Assembly (NCBI GenBank): GCA_965657165.1
Contig: CBFHNG010000006.1
Span: forward strand, 1 to 46,312
Direction of reading: 5' to 3'
DNA length: 46,312 bases
DNA from: UBA3537 sp965657165
GTDB taxonomy: Bacteria; Bacteroidota; Bacteroidia; Flavobacteriales; Flavobacteriaceae
Shown here: positions 40,974-46,312 of the stretch, in pieces
How positions within the stretch are numbered: position 1 is the stretch's first letter
Layout: every line of letters starts with the position of its first letter
Program-made: the position numbers and the translations under genes
Notes under the pieces: model-generated
What the model was told of the DNA's origin: nothing
The model's input: the letters and a program-made list of their open reading frames with translations, nothing else
The model's database searches: none

Positions 40974-43334
40974 ATGACCATTAGATTAATAGCTCTTTTT
41001 TTGACAATTGTTTCATTAGGATTTTCTCAGGATCAATTTACGCTCAGCGGAACAATTTATGAAACTGAAGGACAGGAAACCCTTATTGGCGCCACTATTA
41101 TTTTTCCAGAACTCAATACAGGAACAACGACAAACGAGTATGGTTTTTATTCCATCACTCTTGAAACTGGAACTTATGAAGTTCTTGTAAGTTATATTGG
41201 ATTTGAGTCCATAAACCAAACTATAACGTTGAATGAAAACCAAACACTAAATTTTAGTTTAAGCGAAGCTGCGGACACTTTAGAGGAAGTTGTTTTGGAA
41301 ACCAATGTTGAACGCATCAATATTAAAACCCCGCAAATGAGTGTTAATGCACTCACAGCTAGTACCATAAAACAAATTCCTGTAGTATTTGGCGAGGCCG
41401 ATGTCATCAAATCAATCACACTTCTACCTGGAGTTTCTAATGGTGGTGAGGGCTCTGGAGGATTTAATGTTCGTGGTGGTTCCACAGATCAAAACTTGGT
41501 CCTTTTGGATGAAGCTACACTTTTCAACACTTCACACTTATTTGGCTTCTTCTCGGTTTTTAATCCCGATGCAATAAAGGACATAAAATTATACAAAGGT
41601 GGCATCCCTGCTAAATATGGTGGACGTGTAGCCTCGGTTTTGGATATTTACCAAAAAGAAGGGAACAAAAACGAATTTCATGGTAATGGTGGTATTGGAT
41701 TGGTAGCCAGCAGAGTTTTGCTGGAAGGTCCGCTAAAAAAAGAAAAGGGATCATTTTTATTGGGTGGTAGATCGACCTATGCACATTTATTTCTTCCCAT
41801 TTTTAATGTTGACAGTAAAGCTTACTTCTATGACTTAAATACAAAATTAAGTTACCGCCTTGATAAAAACAATAAAATCTATTTATCAGGGTATTTTGGT
41901 CGTGATGTCTTTAATGTCTCCAATAGTTTTGAAAATACTTATGGCAATACGGTAGTTAATTTCCGTTGGAATCATTTATTTTCAGATCAATTATTTTCTA
42001 ATCTATCATTGATTTATTCCGACTATTATTATGGCTTAGACTTGAATTTTGTGGGATTCGAATGGAATTCAGGCATTCAAAATATGAATATCAAATACGA
42101 TTTAAAACATTATCTCAATGATCGTTACACTCTAGAATATGGATTGCATAGCACTTACTACACGTTTAATCCTGGTGTGATTCAACCTAACGGACCAACT
42201 TCGGGCATCAACAGAGAAGAATTAACTAAAAAATATGCTTTTGAAAATGCCATTTACTTAGATGTCAAACAGCAAATCAACGATAAAATATCTTTAAGTT
42301 ATGGTGCTCGATTGAGTAGCTTTTTACGACTAGGTCAAGAGGAATTGAATACTTATGACAATAATATGGCCGTAACCTATAATTCTAACCTACAGATCTA
42401 TGAATTAGTAGAACCCAATGGAACTATAAATACCTCAAGTGGAAAAGTAGAAAAATCATTTTTATATATCGAACCGAGAGTCGCAGCATCCTATTTGCTT
42501 ACAGAGGATAGTTCTATAAAAATCAGCTATAATCGAATGGCTCAATATTTACATTTACTCTCCAACACCACCGCTCCAACACCTTTAGATGTTTGGGCTC
42601 CTAGTGGCAAATACATAGAACCGCAATTGCTGGACCAAGTTGCTTTGGGGTATTTTAAAAATTATGATAATTACAGTTTTGAGATAGAAACATTTTATAA
42701 AAAAATCAAAAATCGTATCGATTACATTGATGGCGCCAATTTGATTGCTAACAAAGCCATCGAGCAAGTCTTATTAAATGGCCAATCTAGGGCTTATGGA
42801 TTAGAATTTTTACTCCGTAAAAACAAAGGACGTTTCAAGGGGTGGTTGGCCTATACCCTTTCAAAATCTGAACAACAAACCCCAGGTCGAAATGCCAACG
42901 AACCAGGGATCAATAATGGCAATTGGTACAATACCCCTTTTGATAGAACACACGACATTTCCATAACCTCTAGTTATGAACTGAACAAGAAATGGAAATT
43001 AAATGCCAATTTCTTATGTCAAACGGGGCAACCCACCACCTATCCCAACGGTCAGTATGTGTACAACGGCCTTGTGATTCCAACTTACGAGGAACGTAAT
43101 TCGAGTCGTTTACCCGCCTACCACCGACTGGATATTTCGGCAACTTACACCCCAAAACCCAATAAAAACAAAGGCTGGCGTGGTGAGTGGGTATTTAGTG
43201 TATATAATCTATATAACAGAAGAAATGCACAATCTCTTAATTTTAGACAAAACCTCGAAACCGGTCAAAACGAAGCGCTAAAACTCTCTATTTTTGGTAC
43301 GATTGGTGCGGTTACTTATAATTTTAAATTTTAG
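40974..43334 (+). CDS. TonB-dependent outer membrane receptor with carboxypeptidase-like N-terminal domain
   Basis: A 786-residue outer-membrane receptor. The signal peptide covers about 1-18 (SLGFSQ). A carboxypeptidase-D regulatory-like domain (about 22-98) with LSGTIYETEG and YEVLVSYIGFESI follows. The plug domain (about 115-230) has SGGFNVRGGSTDQNLVLLDE and YKGGIPAKYGGRVASVLDIY. The rest is a 22-strand-type barrel ending in the terminal aromatic of VTYNFKF. It takes up an unknown ligand with TonB energy. At this size it is shorter than SusC proteins, and it is paired with a DUF4249 lipoprotein 3 bases downstream instead of SusD. No promoter box is evident. Confidence 0.93.
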   Translation: MTIRLIALFLTIVSLGFSQDQFTLSGTIYETEGQETLIGATIIFPELNTGTTTNEYGFYSITLETGTYEVLVSYIGFESINQTITLNENQTLNFSLSEAADTLEEVVLETNVERINIKTPQMSVNALTASTIKQIPVVFGEADVIKSITLLPGVSNGGEGSGGFNVRGGSTDQNLVLLDEATLFNTSHLFGFFSVFNPDAIKDIKLYKGGIPAKYGGRVASVLDIYQKEGNKNEFHGNGGIGLVASRVLLEGPLKKEKGSFLLGGRSTYAHLFLPIFNVDSKAYFYDLNTKLSYRLDKNNKIYLSGYFGRDVFNVSNSFENTYGNTVVNFRWNHLFSDQLFSNLSLIYSDYYYGLDLNFVGFEWNSGIQNMNIKYDLKHYLNDRYTLEYGLHSTYYTFNPGVIQPNGPTSGINREELTKKYAFENAIYLDVKQQINDKISLSYGARLSSFLRLGQEELNTYDNNMAVTYNSNLQIYELVEPNGTINTSSGKVEKSFLYIEPRVAASYLLTEDSSIKISYNRMAQYLHLLSNTTAPTPLDVWAPSGKYIEPQLLDQVALGYFKNYDNYSFEIETFYKKIKNRIDYIDGANLIANKAIEQVLLNGQSRAYGLEFLLRKNKGRFKGWLAYTLSKSEQQTPGRNANEPGINNGNWYNTPFDRTHDISITSSYELNKKWKLNANFLCQTGQPTTYPNGQYVYNGLVIPTYEERNSSRLPAYHRLDISATYTPKPNKNKGWRGEWVFSVYNLYNRRNAQSLNFRQNLETGQNEALKLSIFGTIGAVTYNFKF

Positions 43335-43337
43335 TCC

Positions 43338-44138
43338 ATGAAAAAAATCATTTTATACCTATGTATTGGTTGTTTAACTTTAGCGTGTGAAGACGTGATA
43401 GAGTTAGATTTAAACACCGCAGCACCTCGATTGGCCATTGATGCACGACTAAAAATGAATCCCAACGAACAGTTTACACAAGTGATAAAACTCAGCTTAA
43501 CATCAGGATTTTATGAACAAAATACAACTGTTGTAACAACTGCCAATATTCAAATTTTGGACCTCACCAACAGCACAACTCACACTTTTTTACACGATTC
43601 AAATACTCCTGGAAATTACACCTTGGACTTTACACCAAGTTTAAATACCAATTATAAATTAACCATCAATTACAACAACGAAGTTTATGAATCTTCTGTA
43701 GAACAACTGATGCCTACAGTACCCATTGACAACTTAGAACAAGGGGGCGAAACCTTGTTTCAAGGTGATGAAAAAGAAGTTTTAGTGACCATTACTGATG
43801 ATGGTAGTCGTGAAGATTATTATATTTTTGATTTTGGCTATAATTTATTTTTGGCCACCAAAGATGAATTTTATCAAGGCAATAGCTTTACATTTTCATA
43901 TTTCTATGACGATTTAGAGGCTGGAGATACCGCAGATATTTCTGTTTATGGTGCCAATGAACGCTACTTTAATTTTATGTCCGCCATAATAGAACAAACC
44001 GAAGAAGGCGGAGATCCTTTTGACACCACACCAACAACAGTACGCGGAAATCTCTACAACACTACAAATCCAAGCCACTACCCTATGGGGTATTTTAGCA
44101 TTGGAGAAACCTACAACTCGAGTTTGTTGTTGGAATAA
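43338..44138 (+). CDS. DUF4249 family lipoprotein
   Basis: A 266-residue lipoprotein with lipobox cysteine C17 (LTLACEDV); the acidic residues after the cysteine resemble the surface-export signal of Bacteroidota lipoproteins. AAPRLAIDARLKMNP, the beta-rich middle and the C-terminal NLYNTTNPSHYPMGYFSIG are typical of DUF4249. The family nearly always sits directly after a TonB receptor of the kind encoded upstream, so it is probably the surface partner of that receptor, as SusD is of SusC. The ligand is unknown. The spacing of 3 bases implies one transcript. Confidence 0.88.
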   Translation: MKKIILYLCIGCLTLACEDVIELDLNTAAPRLAIDARLKMNPNEQFTQVIKLSLTSGFYEQNTTVVTTANIQILDLTNSTTHTFLHDSNTPGNYTLDFTPSLNTNYKLTINYNNEVYESSVEQLMPTVPIDNLEQGGETLFQGDEKEVLVTITDDGSREDYYIFDFGYNLFLATKDEFYQGNSFTFSYFYDDLEAGDTADISVYGANERYFNFMSAIIEQTEEGGDPFDTTPTTVRGNLYNTTNPSHYPMGYFSIGETYNSSLLLE

Positions 44139-44157
44139 AAAAGTCCGACAAAAAAGC

Positions 44158-44165
44158 TATTTTTG
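44158..44165 (+). promoter_or_regulatory. -7 promoter element of murQ
   Basis: TATTTTTG fits TAnnTTTG and ends 3 bases before the murQ ATG at 44169. Transcription would begin at about that ATG, predicting a leaderless mRNA. No TTG at the usual -33 distance is seen. Confidence 0.5.
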
Positions 44166-44168
44166 TAT

Positions 44169-44984
44169 ATGGAGTTTACAAAAACCACCGAACAAGACTC
44201 ACATTATAGCCATTTGGAGAAAAAGTCCATTACAGAACTGCTACAGGCGATTAATACCGAAGATCAAAGCGTACCAAAAGCGGTTAAAAAAGCATTGCCA
44301 CAAATAGAAATTTTAGTCAAGAAGGTAGTCCAACAACTGCAATTAGGCGGGCGCCTATTTTATTTGGGGGCTGGAACAAGTGGTCGTCTAGGGGTTTTAG
44401 ACGCTTCAGAATGTCCGCCAACTTTTGGTGTCTCTCATGATGTAGTGATTGGACTCATTGCCGGAGGTGATTCCGCCATACGAAAAGCTGTAGAATTTGC
44501 CGAAGATGATAGCAAACAGGGGTGGAAAGACCTTCAAGCTTACAACATCACACCCAACGATATAGTAGTGGGGATTGCTGCCTCAGGAACTACACCTTAT
44601 GTGGTAGGCGCTTTAAAACAATGTAGCCAACTCCAGATTCCAACGGGTTGTATTACTTGTAATGCCAGAAGTCCATTGGCCAAAGCGGCACAATTCCCCA
44701 TTGAAGTGGTGGTAGGCCCCGAAGTCGTTACAGGCAGTTCGCGGATGAAAGCAGGTACCGCACAAAAACTTATTTTAAACATGATCACCACCACAACCAT
44801 GATCCAATTGGGGCGTATTAAAGGCAACAAAATGGTGGACATGCAACTGAGCAACCACAAACTTGTAGACCGTGGCGTACGGATGCTGATGAACGAATTA
44901 AACATTTCTGAACAGGAGGCCAAAACCTTACTCGAAGAACACCAAAATGTCCGTGCGGCCATCACGGCTTTTAAATCCTTATAA
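44169..44984 (+). CDS. murQ: N-acetylmuramic acid 6-phosphate etherase
   Basis: A 271-residue SIS-domain enzyme that removes D-lactate from N-acetylmuramic acid 6-phosphate during recycling of cell-wall sugars. LFYLGAGTSGRLGVLDASECPPTFG carries the sugar-phosphate site and the catalytic glutamate, split here as GAGTSGRLG and DASECPPT. GDSAIRKAVE, GIAASGTTPYV and GSSRMKAGTAQK follow. It is shorter than E. coli MurQ (298) at the C-terminus. I choose the ATG at 44169; a TTG two codons earlier overlaps the promoter box. The gene precedes a DUF6095 gene by one base. Confidence 0.95.
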   Translation: MEFTKTTEQDSHYSHLEKKSITELLQAINTEDQSVPKAVKKALPQIEILVKKVVQQLQLGGRLFYLGAGTSGRLGVLDASECPPTFGVSHDVVIGLIAGGDSAIRKAVEFAEDDSKQGWKDLQAYNITPNDIVVGIAASGTTPYVVGALKQCSQLQIPTGCITCNARSPLAKAAQFPIEVVVGPEVVTGSSRMKAGTAQKLILNMITTTTMIQLGRIKGNKMVDMQLSNHKLVDRGVRMLMNELNISEQEAKTLLEEHQNVRAAITAFKSL

Positions 44985-44985
44985 C

Positions 44986-45213
44986 ATGGAACAAAAACAC
45001 ACCAACAGACCACTGCTTGTCCAAGGACTAAAAACCATGGGGCTCACTTTAGTGTTGTTGTTTCTGGGGCCTTTTTTGTTGCATGCCGGACTATCTAACA
45101 CCGACAAACCGCTTTATATTCCGCTCGTAGTGGCCGGAATTGCCCTTTGTGGACTAGCGATTTATATGGGGTTTAAAGGCATCAAAACCATTATGGATAG
45201 TATTTTTAAATAA
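44986..45213 (+). CDS. DUF6095 family small membrane protein
   Basis: A 75-residue protein with two transmembrane helices, at about residues 17-35 and 44-62, and a basic C-terminus. I recognise it as the DUF6095-type protein that follows murQ in flavobacteria. It starts one base after the murQ stop and is surely cotranslated with it. No enzymatic motif is present; a role linked to muropeptide recycling or export is inference from position alone. Confidence 0.8.
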   Translation: MEQKHTNRPLLVQGLKTMGLTLVLLFLGPFLLHAGLSNTDKPLYIPLVVAGIALCGLAIYMGFKGIKTIMDSIFK

Positions 45214-45223
45214 TTTAACTGAA

Positions 45224-46108
45224 ATGAAAAAAGCTATATTCTTTCTATTTATTGTTGTAACGCTTGGCTGCAACTCCAAAGACAATAACAAAGATAATTA
45301 CACCAACCCCTATTGCGAAAATCTAGAGGGTGCAAAGCTTCTCATACATGATGACCTCGAGCGCAGTTATTATGTTTTTGCGCCCGAGAATTTGAGCGGT
45401 ACTCCTCTGCCAGTCATCCTCAATTTTCATGGCTATGGGGGTACCATAGACGATTATGTTGAAGAGGCCGACCTACGTGAACTGGTTAATTCCAAAAATA
45501 TTATTGTAGTCTATCCACAAGGATCATGTTTGGAGGGAGTACCCCACTGGAACGCAGCCCTACCCGGCCCTGACAATAAAAGTACCGCAGACGATCTTGG
45601 ATTTGTAGAAGCCCTAATCAATCAACTCAATATAGACTACCTTATAGACCAAGATCGTATATATGCCTGTGGTTTTTCTAATGGAGGAATGATGGCTTAT
45701 GCTCTTGCTTGTTACCGCAGCGATTTGATTGCTGCTATAGGAAGTATTTCAGGAGTAATGCTTGATACTTCTGGAAGTTGTACACCCAACCGTGCTGTTC
45801 CTGTTATAAAACTACACGGTACAGCAGACCCTGTCTTACCCTTCAATGGAAATGTCAATTGGAACTCTGCACAAAGTGCAATTGATTTTTGGGTAACCAA
45901 CAACCAAACCAACACCACCCCTGAAGAAAGCACCTACAACACTATTGAACGCTACCACTATACAGAGGGCAACAATGGGACAGCAGTAGATTTTTATAAA
46001 ATCATCAATGGCGAACATTTTTGGTTTAATCTGGAGTTCGAAGGCCAAAATACAGCAAATATTCTATGGCAATTCTTTGATTTATATGATCGTAATGGCC
46101 TACGATAA
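45224..46108 (+). CDS. PHB-depolymerase/LpqC-like alpha/beta hydrolase lipoprotein
   Basis: A 294-residue exported esterase. The signal peptide ends with lipobox cysteine C16 (VTLGCNSK). The alpha/beta hydrolase domain has the oxyanion region LNFHGYGG (near residue 69), the nucleophile elbow CGFSNGGMM (Ser near 151), the acid in LHGTADPVLPF (Asp near 205) and the catalytic histidine in GEHFWF (near 265). This is the polyhydroxybutyrate depolymerase / feruloyl-esterase-like family (LpqC type); the real substrate is unknown. It starts 10 bases after the DUF6095 gene. It is convergent with the rRNA operon. Confidence 0.88.
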   Translation: MKKAIFFLFIVVTLGCNSKDNNKDNYTNPYCENLEGAKLLIHDDLERSYYVFAPENLSGTPLPVILNFHGYGGTIDDYVEEADLRELVNSKNIIVVYPQGSCLEGVPHWNAALPGPDNKSTADDLGFVEALINQLNIDYLIDQDRIYACGFSNGGMMAYALACYRSDLIAAIGSISGVMLDTSGSCTPNRAVPVIKLHGTADPVLPFNGNVNWNSAQSAIDFWVTNNQTNTTPEESTYNTIERYHYTEGNNGTAVDFYKIINGEHFWFNLEFEGQNTANILWQFFDLYDRNGLR

Positions 46109-46204
46109 AGCGATTATAAAAGAAAACACATCTTTTATTTTTCTATCTGTATGAGATTTGAACATCAAAACGTAATGATGGCTTTATGAATACTAAAACA
46201 AAGC

Positions 46205-46238
46205 CATAAAAAAAACCCCCACAGTAATGTGAGGGTTT
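46205..46238 (-). terminator. Terminator of the rRNA operon
   Basis: A 10-bp stem (46213-46222 with 46229-46238, one mismatch) with a six-base loop, followed in the minus direction by a run of eight T (46215-46208). It lies 11 bases beyond the 5S gene end. It may also stop transcripts of the convergent esterase gene. Confidence 0.88.
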
Positions 46239-46249
46239 AATTAAAAAAA

Positions 46250-46312
46250 GGCGGTGACCTACTCTTCCACAAGTGTAGTACCATCGGCGCTAATGGGCTT
46301 AACTGCTCTGTT
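46250..46312 (-). rRNA. rrf: 5S ribosomal RNA, 3' part only
   Basis: The reverse complement reads as the 3' half of a bacterial 5S rRNA, with the conserved GTTAAGCCC, CGCCGATGGTACT and AGAGTAGGTCACCGCC. The gene runs off the window end, so about half is visible. By the usual order a 16S-23S-5S operon on the minus strand lies beyond the window. The 3' end at about 46250 is set by similarity and is accurate to a few bases. Confidence 0.93.

Noticed and set aside
1..46312. Mobile elements, prophage, CRISPR, toxin-antitoxin or defence islands
   Set aside because: I found no transposase, integrase, phage structural gene, spaced repeat array or defence gene; every gene has a plausible housekeeping or surface role.

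Overview
The window looks like ordinary core chromosome of a marine-type member of the Flavobacteriaceae (Bacteroidota). The evidence is the AT-rich sequence, the lack of Shine-Dalgarno leaders, the repeated Bacteroidota -7 promoter element TAnnTTTG, a type IX secretion (T9SS) C-terminal sorting domain, a PorD-like protein, a TonB receptor/DUF4249 pair, monomeric isocitrate dehydrogenase and several families largely confined to this phylum (DUF6913, DUF6095, long GAPDH). I see no phage, insertion sequence, integrase, CRISPR array or tRNA. About 46 protein genes are present, densely packed, and no gene-free stretch exceeds 300 bases.

Layout. 1-5797 (+): the 3' part of 3-hydroxybutyryl-CoA dehydrogenase, a DUF1015 protein, the PLP-binding YggS, an exonuclease/GIY-YIG nuclease, a voltage-gated K+ channel and miaA. 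5798-10707 (-): glycosyltransferase, YbbR, coaE and an OmpR-type two-component system (kinase then regulator). 10806-13832 (-): a large T9SS-secreted multidomain protein. 14027-21278 (-): fabI, then bamD-rpoZ-coaBC-porD-recN, then DUF6913-dapA. 21311-22977 (+): a 5'-nucleotidase split into two genes in reversed domain order. 22974-26377 (-): ligA and GNAT-prmC. 26450-28084 (+): ribD and a YigZ/IMPACT protein, convergent with a thioesterase. 28656-31256 (+): dnaA, a low-molecular-weight phosphatase and an RsmI-like methyltransferase. 31267-33842 (-): a lysozyme-like protein, and dapF-mltG. 33972-46108 (+): DegP/HtrA protease, long GAPDH, trmD, a small membrane protein, rplS, icd, TonB receptor plus DUF4249, murQ-DUF6095 and a lipoprotein esterase. 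The window ends inside a 5S rRNA gene on the minus strand, with its terminator.

Together the genes serve housekeeping: peptidoglycan and lysine precursors (dapA, dapF, mltG, murQ), CoA synthesis (coaBC, coaE), outer-membrane assembly and secretion (bamD, porD, degP), replication and repair (dnaA, ligA, recN), tRNA and ribosome maturation (miaA, trmD, rplS, RsmI-like) and riboflavin synthesis (ribD).

No obviously new multi-gene system is visible. The most interesting signals are small. (1) A direct repeat GTTAA-N6-GTTAA, in the same orientation to the downstream gene, lies before the two-component operon and before degP, with a one-mismatch copy before icd; it looks like a binding site for an OmpR-type regulator. 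(2) Two conserved genes, the exonuclease and ribD, have no ATG, GTG or TTG start that keeps their active sites, but each has ATT where the start is expected. (3) Several promoters put the -7 box only 3-8 bases before the ATG, predicting leaderless mRNAs.
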